A stretch of 64,000 nt of DNA from Vesta saturnalis (GCA_036346205.1 JARFJB010002009.1:5290001-5354000), one strand, 5' to 3'. Positions 23,948 to 36,110 are shown, counted from the stretch's first letter. Notes: a model not told the origin generated them from the letters alone. Translations and numbers: made by a program.

Positions 23948-25213
23948 TTGTCACACTAAGTTTAATGCACTTTCTAATAACAATTAAATTGAATTAAGTA
24001 GGTATTAGATTTTATTGGATATTTACAAAAGATTGTCAAAATTGACGCCACTAGCTTCAATACACGTTTGACAACGTTTAGCTAAATTTTGTCTAACACG
24101 GAAGAATGACTGAGCATTATACTTCTCGAATTTTTCTTGACAATTCCATTATATTACTGTTTGATTTCATATGACTCCATAAGAAAAAAATCTAACGGAT
24201 TGAGATCTGCACTTCGCGGTGGTCAGGGATGATAACTCCCACGTCCAATCCATCGTTGTTGAAAGTGGTTATTTAAATAATTTTGCACTTTTCGAGCATA
24301 ATGAGTAGGAGCACCATCGTGCACAACCCACATATTGTTTCTAATGTTAAGCGAAACATCTTCTAGAAAGATGGGCAAAGCATTTTCTAAAAAGTTGAGA
24401 TATGATTCTGCATTCAACCGAGTAGAAAGTTCACATGGTCCTATTAAATAATTCCCGACAATTCCACACCATACGTTAATTGAAAATTAGTGCTGAAAGT
24501 GCTTTGTTCTAGCTATGCGGGGAGTGTATTCACTCCAAGTATGAGAATTACGGGTATTAATTATGCCTCCATGGGTAAAGGTTGCCTCATCAGTAAATAA
24601 CAGACGATTAGAAAATGTCGGTTCATTATTTTGTTTATTACGCAACCACTGACAAAAATTCTATCTTAGTGGGAAATCAGTCGGCAACAACTTCTGTACC
24701 TTTAAATGGTGATACGGATGCAGAAGTTGGGCACGAAGAACTCTATGTATGGACGCCCGGGGTACAGCTGTAATTGCAGATGACTGCCTTCGGGATTTCT
24801 TCAACGTAAAATATCTTCTTCCTCCCCAGCGCGTAGAAAAGTTGGACGTCGCGCATGGTATCTCGTTTAATCGTGGGAATAAAGTTTGAAATAATTGTCT
24901 GTTGAGTTGGCGACGATTTGGGTACAATTCATTATACCTTCTTGCTGCAGCTCCCCCATTAAATTGCTCTTGTCAATAAGTCCCAACCATATCGGCCATC
25001 CCAGAGTTGGAAAATACATTGTAATGGGGCATTTTACAATAAAACAAGAAAAAGTATTCAGAGCGGGAACAAGAAAAATGAACGGAAACTTTAAGAACAA
25101 CAATAAACTCGATAATAACTCAGTAGAACAACAATAAAATGGTTTAATATAAAATAACTGACAGATTACAACTTGAAAATAATGTATTAAATGCATTAAT
25201 ATTAGTGTGACAA
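23948..25213. mobile_element. Decayed mariner-like element with short inverted repeats
   Basis: TTGTCACACTAAGTTTAATGCA at the left and TGCATTAATATTAGTGTGACAA at the right are imperfect inverses of about 22 bp (left given here as two halves TTGTCACACTAA and TTAATGCA). The transposase remnant fills the inside. Exact outer limits are uncertain by a few bases. Confidence 0.65.
24030..24999 (-). pseudogene. Decayed mariner-like transposase
   Basis: Reading from MADMVGTY at 24999, a stop follows at once, then QEQFNGGAAARRYNELYPNRR gives the usual N-terminal block in pieces. The first Asp is in LFTDEATF and the second in VVHDGAPTHY. The block that should read W-P-P-R-S-x-D has its Trp changed to a stop (HP*PPRSADLNPLDF near 24225), although the Asp spacing of 36 is kept. 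Several other stops occur. It is clearly dead but still recognisable along its whole length. Confidence 0.85.
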
Positions 25214-28200
25214 TTTGTAACTTGACGCAATCGTATTTCGTGAAAAGATTTAAATTAGTGAATTAAAATGTTTAGGTCCGTTTTTCTTAAAAACGGTACA
25301 TTTTGTGGATATGAAAAAAGCACACCTTTTTTTATGTAAAATTAGTTTCTACATCATAAACTTTACCCACAGAAACGAAAGTGTTGATCATAAGAAATCA
25401 CAGAAACATCTGCCACGTGTCTAATCTACCACGTGACATAAAATTGGAAGAAGTTAGTTAGCTCGACTAGTAACTCGGTCAAAGGGTCTTGAGGCCGCAG
25501 AGCACACGGATAGCGTGGGTGTTTTAAAGCGTTGATAAAGAATAAATAGATAGTTAGGTTAGTTAGAAAGCAAGGACAAAAGTGTAGACAGAAAGATAGG
25601 GAGAACAGGCAAGAAACAGGCGCCATAAGCTTTAAAGAAAGAAAAGATAAATTACTATTTCAACAATGAATAATATTATATATATTAATATATTTAATAA
25701 CACGACGATATAATTTACCCTGATATTTCTATAAGGGGACGTTGATTACGTTGTTTCCCCAAATACTAGATAATTCATGTATGCGCACAGAACATGCATT
25801 TATTTTCCCAAAAAAACAAAGATAAGTATAGCCTTATCCTACTACCATGATATGAAACAATAAAAATTGGTAAATAACATATATTTTCAAGATTAGTAAT
25901 GACGAGGACAAGTCGCAAGACTTTACTTGTAAAACATCAACTTATTAATTTATAAATAACCGCAAAAGAACGTAATACTCCTCTCTGGTAATATTTTAAT
26001 ATTTTAACTCAAGCATGCCTTTTGTTTCATAATATCCAAACACAACCCCGCTTAATAATGGCAAATTCAATTATATAAATAATCGGAGAAGTTTGTTCAG
26101 TTCACTATATTAATCCTAGCATGCATATACACGTAGCTGATCAAGTAAAATGACACACCAATGATCGGAACACTCATCCACAATGAAAGAAAATTTGTAC
26201 TTAAAAGCTAATCACCATAAATTTAAAATAACACGGTATCCCACGCTAACGTATCACCTAAATACATAAATAATACGACATATACAACCGGTATACGCAA
26301 TTTATGCTGAGTTTCTGCTACTGCGCACGGATAGCTAATAAAATAATATCAAAAATGGACGCTATAGGCTAACACACCCCTGGGTGTTTTATGTACAAGT
26401 TCAGTAATAATTACTCTAAATTTGGTTAAAATATGTGCACAAAATATTAGCTAATGGTTTGATCAAGTTATAACAGTTCTACGTTAGTGAAATCTTTGTG
26501 AAAGTTAAATGGATTCGGATATCAATATGACAAAGAAATTGCAAGGTAAACAGTTCATTAACAATACTTTGTAATCGGGCTAATTTAAATGCACTTAATC
26601 TTTTGTAGGCGCTGTAGTGACCCTCTGCTGAATGCAGCGGATAATGTATAACCGGTTAGGAAGTAAACTTATCAATACAATGTTTATTAGTATATGCGAT
26701 AATGGCTGGGTTGGTGACGAATGCTTGAGCCTTAATTAGTACAGCTTAAATTTCATCATCGTAATCTCCATTGACAAAGTAACATCAACGATAACTCGAC
26801 CAAGGTAATTGAAGCACAGCTGCCAGTCATCTACGAGCAGTCCCAGCTCAATACTATGAATCGGCGAGGTTATAATAATACAGTAAACAATTTTTAAACA
26901 GAGAGCTTTGTCCCTATTTATCACATCGCTTGAGCCAGAAAGCGCTGATGCTATCACTATCACTCCTATTACCATTCGTTCTACATATAGAAACTTTATA
27001 CAAATCGTACACAGTTTTTAAACATAATTGATCATGTTGCAATTAAGCACACACACACACGCATATACAGGGTGTTCCAGTTTTTTGTAGCAGGACTTTA
27101 ATAGTCGATAGATCTTTCAAAATTAAGACAAAAAGTTCATATAAACATAGGTTGCCAAACGCTTAGTTTTGGAGATACAGGGTTTCAAAGTTTTAATTTG
27201 TTTTCAGTTCTTTTAATTTATCTTCAAAACTATTTAAAATAATAAATCCAAATTTAGTACACATATTACACTCCTTAAACTCAATATTAAGAGTAGTTTA
27301 ACGTTTATCAATATCTACAGGGTAGTATATTTTCTGGGGTGGTACACCCTTTATCCCCCCCGAACTTTTTCATGCGACGCCTCTAACTATTAAAAACCAA
27401 AAATTTAGATTGCCCATTTGATTTAGGAACTTGTTTGTCTTCTGCTTTTTTTCGAAAAATGCATAGTTTTGAGATAAATTAGCTGTAACCCATGAACAGC
27501 TTCCAAATGGTAAGTAAAGAACGTCTGATGCTCCCGTAAAAAGTAGTATTATTATAATTATTTATAATTCTTTTAAGAAAACAGCATTGCATTGTAGTAA
27601 TTACAACGAGGTTGAAGACGCAGAGTAAATTTACCTAGTTTTTGTGCAAGTAACATTTTTTTTTACATCCGCATATTATATTTACAAAGTAAAGAACTAT
27701 TTTTTATGAAAAATTCTCATATGAAACTGGTGATTACACCGAATAAATAGCAACAAGAGAAATTTTTCTAAAGTGTATTCACATCACCCAAAATGGCCGT
27801 TTCAGAAAGAAGCACACCTTCAGAAAAGGTATTTAACAAAATTTTCTTATCAAATATCATTGTTGCCAAACTCAAATTTATATGTATATGTTTCAATAAA
27901 GAATTGTAATAATATGTAATTATTTAATGGTACCACTATCAAGTGGTGATTCAGCAAAGTAACAGATATCTGTAAAATGTATGAATTTGGAGCTAAGCAG
28001 AACCCACGTACAAAATGTCACTAATAGTTATATTTAGAACTTTTATGAAATAGAAAAGGTAAATACGATAAAAGAAATAATTTAATCACTTATGATTTAT
28101 AACGTAAATGATAAAGGCAGCAAATACAGAAAATTTAGATCATTATGGTAGAGAAATAAGTAACGAGTAAACATTAAATAACAATCCTAAATATTCAATT

Positions 28201-28413
28201 TACAGATACGTATTTAGTTTTGTTTTTAAAACAGTAATCAGAGAAAATTTTAAAGTCAATACTAAAGGATACAATACTGATTTTTGCATGTTGCACATAG
28301 GAAAAAATGTGTCAACAGCGCCCTTTACAATATGCAGTATGGATCGTACACTAAGAATATTCAGCTTCCTCCGAAGTGGATGTGTTGAGATTTTCAGCTT
28401 GACACATCATGCC

Positions 28414-28416
<3 letters not shown>
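25214..28416. other. Unassigned sequence with one solitary transposon end
   Basis: No gene could be supported. At 27048-27061 there is a short (CA)n run, and at 27068 a CAGGGTGTTCCAG terminus after TA, the kind seen on the mariner-like elements, without a clear partner; the only candidate is GGGACACCCTG at 28543-28553. Tiny ATG frames followed by GT donors near 26510 and 27793 are too short to call exons. Confidence 0.45.

Positions 28417-28463
<47 letters not shown>
28417..28463. repeat. (TA)n microsatellite
   Basis: A pure TA run of about 45 bp, just upstream of a LINE fragment. Confidence 0.97.
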
Positions 28464-28465
<2 letters not shown>

Positions 28466-28563
28466 CTTTGAAGAGCTGTAACTTATTCAGGAAGCGCATT
28501 TGACCTAAGGAAGTTGCAGTTAAGCTGTGTCCCTATACTTATGGGACACCCTGCATATCCTCA

Positions 28564-29845
28564 AGTAAAAAATTATAAATCTCTACATCAACATGGATTT
28601 ATGCAAAATAGGACAACTGTAACCCACCTTGCCTGCTTTAGAGACTATGCGTTGCGTGTCTTAGATAACCATAGCCAAGTCGATGTAATTTATACCGATT
28701 GTTGTAGAGCGTTTGGCAAGAGTAACCGTTCCCTCCTAATTAGTAATTTACGAAAATTTGGTGTTAGTGAACCGCTTCTTTCTCGATTTTTCTCCTACTT
28801 AACTGATCGTTTACAGTATGTGTGTGTTAATAATTATGCGACAGATTCATTTACTTTTACTTATTTTTATTATTTATTAATAATATCACTAGTACAATCT
28901 CATGCAATCAGCTTAGATTTGCTGATGACTTAAAATTTTATTGTGAAATCACTTCTCTGAGGGCCTGTCTAGCATTTCAAGAACCATTAAAACGGCCATT
29001 TATAATTGGTGCCTAAGCAATTGCTTGAATTTGAATATTTCCAAATGTAAAATATTATGGTATAGTAAAAAACGGAACTTACTTTACTACGACTATTCGA
29101 TAGATTCGTTTCCCTTATCTCAGGTCTCAAATGCTAAAGATCCCGGTGTAACGTTTGATCAACATCTAAGTTTTTCGAGTCATATTCAGTCCATATGTTT
29201 AGATGCAAAAAGAATGCTTGGATTCATCATTAGAAATACCAAATCGTTTCATTATACTCAAACCATTTTCTCGCTACATATTTCATTACCTAGTTCTGCC
29301 AAAACGAGTACTGTAATCTTATATGGTATCCTATATATTATAAACACATAAATTTGATCGAAAATGTTCAGCAAAAATGTTTGAAATACGTTTCTTTGAA
29401 TGTTGATGGTATCTATCCGGCGAGGGGTTATCTTCAAGAGTATCTCCTAGGTCCATTTCAAATTTCATTTCATTTATATGGCTATTTAACAATCGAATTG
29501 ACTGTCCTTTTCTTCTATCATCCCTTAACTTTTCCGTGCCCAATCGCTTATCAAGATTCCCTATAACCTTTGTTAATTTCAATGATATAAATTCTAATAT
29601 TGATATAAATATTTCTACGCTTGTTGATCTATTGAGGAATATCATATTTACGTTTTTTTTTCTTATTTAATTTTTCTCTTTCCTCACAAAATTTATGTAT
29701 ATTAAACAATGTTGTTTAGTTACAATTTAAATTATGTTTATTATATAATCATGTGTTTAATTATATAGTTTGTATTTAATTCACTTGTATTTGTTCTATA
29801 ATTGGATATTTTTCCGTTGAACAATAAAGTATTATTATTATTATC
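28564..29845 (+). pseudogene. Non-LTR retrotransposon fragment (reverse transcriptase, 3' end)
   Basis: Reverse transcriptase motifs: HQHGFMQNRTTVTHLACF (block 3 region), VDVIYTDCCRAFGK where the catalytic Asp block normally reads D-x-x-K-A-F-D, RLQYVCVNN and, after a frame change, LRFADDLKFY for the YADD box (near 28915). A later frame (29025-29340) carries NLNISKCKILWYSKKR and the C-terminal region. The 3' end is marked by AACAATAAAGTATTATTATTATT at 29820-29845, a polyadenylation-like signal followed by a TTA tail. Frameshifts and a short length show it is a truncated, dead copy. Confidence 0.8.
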
Positions 29846-31044
29846 CGGCGACCTTGAATAGGTAACCAGCATCCAGGTTTTGTTTTCCAGGCTGTCTGTG
29901 ATTTTGAAGAAGACAATAAACTTGAGATTTGTTTCTTAGCTAAGCTAGTGTCCTTGGGATGTGGTTTGCGTCTTGGATAAACTTTTACCTTAACAAAGCC
30001 ACGTAACAGGGCAACTCACATGATCTTAAAGTATGGCAACACAGTAGGGTGAGCCAGAAGGCGCCGAGCTATACTACTACTGGGGCACTAGGCCCACTTT
30101 TAGTTTTGTTTTTGCAATAGGTTCATCAGTTATCACTCTCTACATCCTTTCAGGATTAAAACAAATTTGATATTAGCCCTGAAGGCGAGAGTGATAAAGC
30201 TTTCTCATCCGGATTATACTAATAAAGGACTGACATTACTAAGGGGTGTCTTGATAGAAAACTCTTTTCCTAAGGCTATTATTAATAAAATGCTAATTAC
30301 TACCTATAAGCATAACAAAGATGAACACAATTCTAATTCTAATTTTGTTGATGTAGAGCAGGATAATCAGGCCAAAGAACGGAAAAAAACTAATTATGTT
30401 ACCTTACCTTTTATACCTAACCTAACTCCCAAATTAATACACTTTTTTCTAAATCTAAAAGAACCAAAAATAGGTACCAGAAATATTAAAACGGTTTCTC
30501 TCCTTTACACTAGAACAAAAACCCCACTTAAAGCTCTAGAAAAATCCAATGTGATCTACTCTATACCGTGTTCGGATTGTAATATTTTTTTTTTCTTATT
30601 TAATTTTTCTCTTTCCTCACAAAATTTATGTATATTAAACAATGTTGTTTAGTTACAGTTTAAATTATGTTTATTATATAATTATGTGTTTAATTATATA
30701 GTTTGTATTTAATTCACTTGTATTTGTTCTATAATTGATTTTTCCGTTGAACAATAAAGTATTATTATTATTATCCGGCGACCTTGAATAGGTAACCAGC
30801 ATTCAGGTTTTGTTTTCTAGGCTGTCTGTGATTTTGAAGAAGACAATAAACTTGAGATTTGTTTCTTAGCTAAGCTAGTGACCTTGGGATGTGGTTTGCG
30901 TCTTGGATAGACTTTTACCTTAACAAAGCCACGTAACAGGGCAACTCACATGATCTTAAAGCATGGCAACACTGTAGGGTGAGCCAGAAGGCGCCGAGCT
31001 ATTCTACTACTGGGGCACTAAGCCCACTTTTAGTTTTGTTTTTG
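29653..31044 (+). repeat. Two 460-bp direct repeats flanking a Penelope-like fragment
   Basis: Copy 1 (29653-30113) and copy 2 (about 30586-31044) are nearly identical, differing at only about ten positions. Each contains the LINE 3' untranslated region, its (TTA)n tail and about 265 bp beyond it (CCGGCGACCTTGAATAGG to GCCCACTTTTAGTTTTG). Because the LINE tail is included, the duplication happened after the LINE inserted. A 470-bp Penelope-like fragment separates the copies. Confidence 0.88.
30117..30584 (+). pseudogene. Penelope-like element fragment (end of RT, start of GIY-YIG region)
   Basis: The open frame begins at the junction with the direct repeat (SYHSLHPFRIKTNLILALK) and runs through LPFIPNLTPKLIHFF to ALEKSNVIYSIPCSDCN. 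The phrase NVIYxIPCxDCN is typical of the sequence just before the GIY-YIG endonuclease of Penelope-like retroelements, and the earlier part matches the region after the reverse transcriptase. It is cut at 30584, where the second direct repeat begins, before the GIY-YIG core. The identification rests on motif memory. Confidence 0.65.
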
Positions 31045-31599
31045 ATGCATTTTATTTTGAAAGTGTATTTAAATATATGAAAATAGATTTTGATATCGTA
31101 AACGGATTTAAAATCTCCCCTAAGAGTCCAGTCGAGAAAGAGTAATAGAACTGATCCGACTGAGGTTAGCCCGATATTTAATAGTTTTAAAATAATCGAG
31201 TTTGCTGTAACAATTTAAAACGCAAAGCATACTATAGTCAGTACCTAAATTACAATCGAGCTTCAAACGTAGGGCATTCACAAGTTAAACTAGCTTATCG
31301 TGACAATTAAAATGTATTACACTGTGGATGACAATACGGATAGTCAACATTTTAAATTTCTAATATTAATAAAACAATAGGTTATAAAAGAAGTAGGAGA
31401 AATAAATTACTTTACAAGTTTCCTTTTGGCTCAGAGGTTTTTAAAGATCTCGACGTTCTTATCAGGCCCTAAACAATCTTATCATCCTAAAAGGTTAGGT
31501 TTGTGAAATCCACTACTTAGTAATAATACTTGTACCTGTTTCGTACCGTTTGGTTAACGCGAGGGGAAGGAAATTATCGTATGATTAGATTGAAAACTG
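31045..31599. other. Unassigned sequence
   Basis: No recognisable coding or repeat structure was seen. Confidence 0.5.
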
Positions 31600-31900
31600 T
31601 TGTTTAACCATTTTCAATGGTACCTTAGCAATAGAAAACAAAATGTGAGAAAAATATTATATGACATTTTAAGTATGGATCATGGAGTACCTCAAGGTAG
31701 TGTATTAGTGCCTCTATTATTTATATTCTGCATTCATGATGTAGAAAGTGTAATACAAAAATGCAACGTGCATTTCTTTGCTAACGACACGGTTTTTTAT
31801 ACATATAAAAGAAAGTAATTCTAACAACACAAAAATATAGGCGGATGGAAAAAAATAATTTAAATTTAAACATTAGTAAAATCAAATGTATGGCCAATAC
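31600..31900 (+). pseudogene. Small non-LTR reverse transcriptase fragment
   Basis: The frame reads FQWYLSNRKQNV, then HGVPQGSVLVPLLFIFCIHD (reverse transcriptase block 5) and FFANDTVFY where the catalytic YADD box should be, so one catalytic Asp is replaced by Asn. After a frame break the following NLNLNISKIKCM also fits the family. It is an isolated, short relic. Confidence 0.75.
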
Positions 31901-32640
31901 AGGTGAGATAAACGAATATTAATAATTTATTAAAAAACTTGAATTGGCTGGGGATTGAAAACCCTTACTTTTTTATTCAAATAAGTTTGGGGTTGATGCT
32001 TGAATATATGATGCTAGGATATGTTCAGATACCTGAAACAAATAAGGCTACATTATCTACTGAATTGAAAAAGCTAGGTTTAAATAGGTTTTAGAAGTAG
32101 TTATATTTATAATTGTAGAAAAATAGCACATGTGTTGAATAGAATATATTTTAAATTAACCACTCTGGATGTATAATAGAAATTCACATAAGTACATATT
32201 AACCATTTATTGTTTTTGATGTACCTACCTATTGTTAAAGAAAATTCATTAAAACATAGGCAACTTACATATCACAGCTGCATTAATGGTTGTTCTTGAA
32301 GGAATACTGTAATACTATTCAATACTATAGAAGTTGGATATAATTTACGAAATTTTTAAATTGGACAATGAGAATGGATACGCTTTGTTAAAAATAAGAT
32401 TTCTAAATTTGGATCAGCGATTGATGTAATTAACACTGTTTCGATTTCGTCATACTATTCTACTTCTAGTTTAAAGGTGCAGTTTGTTTCTCGTTACATC
32501 AAGTGGAAAATATGAACATTGTCACATTAAGTTCAATGTCACGATTTTAACCTTCATATAGACACAAGTAATTTAACTATTTCCGACCAAGTTGGCTAGA
32601 TTTAATAATATAAGTAATTTACAAGGAATATGCAAAACTG
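31901..32640. other. Unassigned sequence downstream of LSM5
   Basis: No gene, repeat or element end recognised. Confidence 0.5.
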
Positions 32641-32716
32641 TTCATTTATTTGTTAAAAAATTAGTAATCTTAAAATTAATCATTTATATTACAAGTTATC
32701 CATATTTAATTATCGA

Positions 32717-33085
32717 CTACTCTGGCATTTCCCCTCCAGGAACGAGCTAAAAATTTCATGTAAATAACAAAAATTGGCAATAAAACAGAATATACCATAG
32801 TTATATTATTTCCGTTTAGTAATATTTGATCAAGCTTCGTTATCCTTCTTCCTTCAGGTGTTGTTTCATATTCAGTTACGTCTTCAAGTAACATATTAAC
32901 AAAATCATCAAAACCTAAAAGTGTACCAACAATTTCTTTATCATTTTTCATTATGATATGAATTCTTGATCCTATACATTTATCCACCAATTCTAAAAAA
33001 ATCAGGAAAGTTAACCTAAAATTTATTTAATATAAGTTTTACCTAAAGGTAGAAGAGTGGATGAAGAAACTGGCATACTTGACAT
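32717..33085 (-). CDS. LSM5: LSM5, U6 snRNA-associated Sm-like protein
   Basis: Three exons: 33043-33085, 32796-32992 and 32717-32746, joined by GT..AG introns of 50 and 49 bp with T-rich acceptors. The spliced product is 89 residues, close to the 91 of human LSM5. Exon 1 gives MSSMPVSSSTLLPL; exon 2 carries the whole Sm fold, with Sm1 in DKEIVGTLLGFDDFVNMLLE and Sm2 around LNGNNITM; exon 3 ends LVPGGEMPE. The gene belongs to the LSm2-8 ring that binds the 3' end of U6 snRNA in the nucleus, and to the cytoplasmic LSm1-7 ring in mRNA decay. Reading exon 2 through without splicing would give a false hydrophobic tail. All expected residues are present. This is the only intact host gene in the window. 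Confidence 0.96.
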
Positions 33086-33484
33086 TTTTATGTCTGCTAT
33101 TATTAAATAACAATTACAAGAAATTTGCCGACTGCAGTAAATGTGTAAAAGGTGAGGTTAGAAATGTTTATTGTTATGAGTAATCAGTGGCGTCACAATG
33201 GTTTGTTGTTGTTTGTGTTATCCGAAAACGAAATTTAAATAAGTGTGGACGGATATTGCTTACATTTGTTTGAATTCTAACTTTCAATTAAATCACTGTT
33301 GTGAAGGTCGCTTGTTTAAATGCTGCTTATGAAAGTTTGATGAGTTCGTGCCGGGATCGGGGAAAAAAGTTATTTAGTAAATCTTTGGAGTTTAACGAAT
33401 AATTAGTATGAATAATTGTTAAAATGATGATTTATTAATGTTCTATTGAATGTAACACCAATGGTTTTGTGTTTATATTTTTAT

Positions 33485-33697
33485 GGAATGGCGCATGCGT
33501 ATGTAGTTATAGTTTGTTTTATTATTCAGTTTGTCATTTACAAAGATGGAAGGCGTGTGTGTACATTGAATGTGTTTGAACATGTGTTTTTGTGATTTTT
33601 AAACAGTTTTATAAGTGAACCAGTGTCTAAATAATGACAATAATGTTATACGAGTACACTATTTTGGATATTTAATCATCATTTAAGATATACGGTA
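33485..33697 (+). promoter_or_regulatory. Possible divergent promoter and 5' non-coding exon
   Basis: Going away from LSM5, GCGCATGCG at 33491-33499 resembles an NRF-1 type site, and ATTCAGTTTG near 33524-33532 matches the arthropod initiator TCAGT. About 165 bp later, TACGGTAAGTAA at 33691-33702 is a strong splice donor. Together they would make a short untranslated first exon of a plus-strand gene whose coding part is not in this window. This is inference from sites only. Confidence 0.3.
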
Positions 33698-33700
33698 AGT

Positions 33701-34836
33701 AATTTTTATGTTATCAATTCGTTTTTATAACTTGGTATTTGTATTCTTGGGAATTCACAACACATTGATTTATTTCCTTTTAATTTTCTCAGCGTTACTA
33801 TTTTTTTCCCATATTATGAAAGAATAATTTCAATTGGAGTAAAGTTTTATATTTACCGGCTACTTAATCAAATTAAAGGAATTGGGAAAGATGCTTCGTC
33901 TTTTGTTTAAAAAATGGTCAATGATAATTTTTTGTTAAATTCTGTGTCAAGGTTACTACACCCTGTAAATAAAATATTCGTACCTGTGAGTAATTAGTCA
34001 GGTCAATTTATTTTAACCTTACGAGTAATTCACTGATAAACGCACGTGCTCGTATTTTATCACATTCGTTATTTAAATGTTATTGAACTTTTTAATTGGT
34101 TTCTTTTAAGTATTAGAGTCAAGGTTAAGGTTATTTGTTTTTTTAAAAAAACAAAACGGTTTAGGCGCTAAACTTGTGCACCTTAAGGTATTGTTGGTAT
34201 TGGCGGTATTTATTTTTTAAACGTTAAACACTATGTTGTAATTATTTTGATCTTTTATATTAATAAAGCAGTTGTAGCTGTTAAATATTCTTTAGTAAGT
34301 ATATGTGTGTGTGTGTGTGTACTTTGAATTACAAATGGCTTTTCATGGATGACTTGATAAAAAGTTAAATAATGATAATAATATTAATATTTTATTTTTT
34401 TTCTATAAATAATGTTATATTAGCGTTGAATTATAAAGAATTGGTACATTCATTGTTAAACTTTGTATAATAGAAACTGTGTTGAATATGATAAGCTAAT
34501 AATAGTAAATCGAAGTGTACTTTGCACCTGTGAAAATCCCATTTCAGTGGGAGCAGTGAAACATACCTTCAAAATTATTATAGAATGATAAAAATTTTGC
34601 TGTAAAATTATCTGAATAAAGTTCCTCGATCGAGGAATTCCACAATGCGATATTATAAATAATAGGAAGTATGTAGTAGTCCTAAATCTTTAATCAAAAA
34701 TACATTTCAAGTATTTTTTTACGTAACGTAAACCGGGGTACTATGGCCTAATCAATACGTGAAAAAACATTTTAATTAAATTAATTAAAGAGGGCAAGTT
34801 TAACGATGACAAAGTCATACCAGTATATTAAAAGAT
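33701..34836. other. AT-rich sequence with a short (TG)n run
   Basis: A (TG)n run of about 18 bp lies at 34303-34320 and a solitary CACCCTGTA terminus at 33960. No coding frame was recognised. If the promoter proposed just upstream is real, this would be intron. Confidence 0.45.
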
Positions 34837-34909
34837 TGCCTCGAGTGGGACTTGAACCCACGACCACTACTTTGCTAGAGTATAGCTCTATCATCTGAGC
34901 TATCGAGGT
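34837..34909 (-). tRNA. tRNA-like gene, anticodon loop reads AGC (Ala by code), atypical
   Basis: On the minus strand the 73 bases fold as a cloverleaf: acceptor ACCTCGA with TCGAGGC (six pairs and an A-C mismatch), D stem GCTC/GAGC, anticodon stem ATACT/AGTAG with loop CTAGCAA, T stem GTGGG/CCCAC with loop TTCAAGT. The A box (TAGCTCAGATG) and B box (GGTTCAAGTCC) are canonical, and TTTT follows within ten bases. The D loop (AGATGATA) lacks the usual GG and the acceptor has a mismatch, so it may be a tRNA pseudogene or SINE head. The anticodon AGC would be alanine, but the acceptor stem lacks the G3-U70 pair expected for that. Confidence 0.6.
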
Positions 34910-35349
34910 AGCTAGTTCCAACCGATTCAATCTTAAACTGTATGTAACAGTGTGGCACATTTTCGATGCTTTCTTATGGGAGATAAACAAAAAGTAATAT
35001 GGGGTCCTTGTGCTCGATTTTGGTGTTAATTAAGATCCAATAGTCATAATCAAGATATCTCTGACCGTTATTGTGCAATTAGCCAACATTGAAAAAATGG
35101 CGATTTTGAAAAACTTGAATAACTTTTTTATTTCTAAATGTATCGACAAACTGTAAAAACATTCTTAAGCCACTTTTTTAAGTAGAATCCGTTAGTGCAT
35201 TCACATTTTTAATACCTCCTTAATTTAAAAAGATATGACATAAAGTTGTATTTTTTTATATGGAAACCATAGTTGGCTATGACGTTTTTAAATGACATTT
35301 TTTTGTGCTTTTCAAAACGCGTGTGAAGTTCGATCCCGGAAGTCAAAAC
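34910..35349. other. Unassigned sequence
   Basis: No gene, repeat or element end recognised before the tandem array begins. Confidence 0.5.
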
Positions 35350-36110
35350 CAGAAAGTTCTGTCAACTGTGCTGGGTTCTGTAAGTACTTTCAAAAAGTGC
35401 TCTGTAAGTTTGAGCTAGTGTGCTGATCATTAAAGCATTAAAAATCAAATTTCATTTTTGGGTCCAAACTTCACGTTTTCCTGAATTTCAAAAAATCGAA
35501 GTTCTGTTGCGCCAAATGAATGTGCTTCGCTAGTATTACCAGAATAAAATATTTTCCGCAAAGAAGTTATAAAAGCAAAGAAAATCGAAAGTGCTGGAAG
35601 TTCTGGCAACTGTGCTCGACGAGTAGGTGCAATCGAAAAGCTCCTTACTGTTTTTCGCTAGGACGAACAACAAAAAAGTTATTGGATAAACAATTATCAT
35701 AATAAAAATACAATTTGAAAAAATCGAAAGTGCTGGAAGTTCTGGCAACTGTGCTGGATTGTGCTCGTCGAGTACAGTGGAAAAGCTCTTTACAACTTTT
35801 CAACATAATGAATAATAAAAAAGTTATGAACAATATCATTAACACAGATCGACGATTGAGTAATCAATGTTCAAAAATGGAAAGTGCTCGGTGTTCTGGA
35901 AACTGTGCTGAATTGTGCTCGTTGAGGCCTATCGAAAATCTCTTAACAAGTTTTTGATAAAGTGAACAACAAAACATTTATTTATTAACTACAACATTAA
36001 CCTAACGAAAACCGAAAAAAAAAAAATGGAAAGTGCTGGAAGTTCTGATGACTGCTGGGTTGTGCTCGTCGAGTACTATGAAAAATCTCGTTGCTATTTT
36101 TCTAATTTTT
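35350..36110 (+). repeat. Tandem array, unit about 140-155 bp, four to five copies
   Basis: The core GAAAGTGCTGGAAGTTCTGG recurs at 35587, 35726, 35880 and 36029 (periods 139, 154, 149), followed each time by ACTGTGCT, a TGCTCGTCGAG-like block, a run about cutting down to CTCTTTACAA, and AACAAAAAAGTTAT. A degenerate copy begins near 35350. Reading frames across the array on both strands are repeats of one another and carry no known domain, so it is treated as a satellite-like minisatellite. Confidence 0.85.

Noticed and set aside
26510..26546. ATG with MDSDINMTKKLQ followed by a GT donor
   Set aside because: Too short, no known motif and no recognisable next exon.
27793..27828. ATG with MAVSERSTPSEK followed by GTATTT
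   Set aside because: Could be a first exon, but nothing downstream supports it and the donor is weak.
30100..30150. Possible hammerhead ribozyme near the Penelope-like fragment (CTGATGA on the minus strand)
   Set aside because: I could not find the required GAAA and helices around it.
32706..32990. Single 94-residue frame over LSM5
   Set aside because: The C-terminal hydrophobic stretch is intron read-through; the spliced model gives the proper LSm end.
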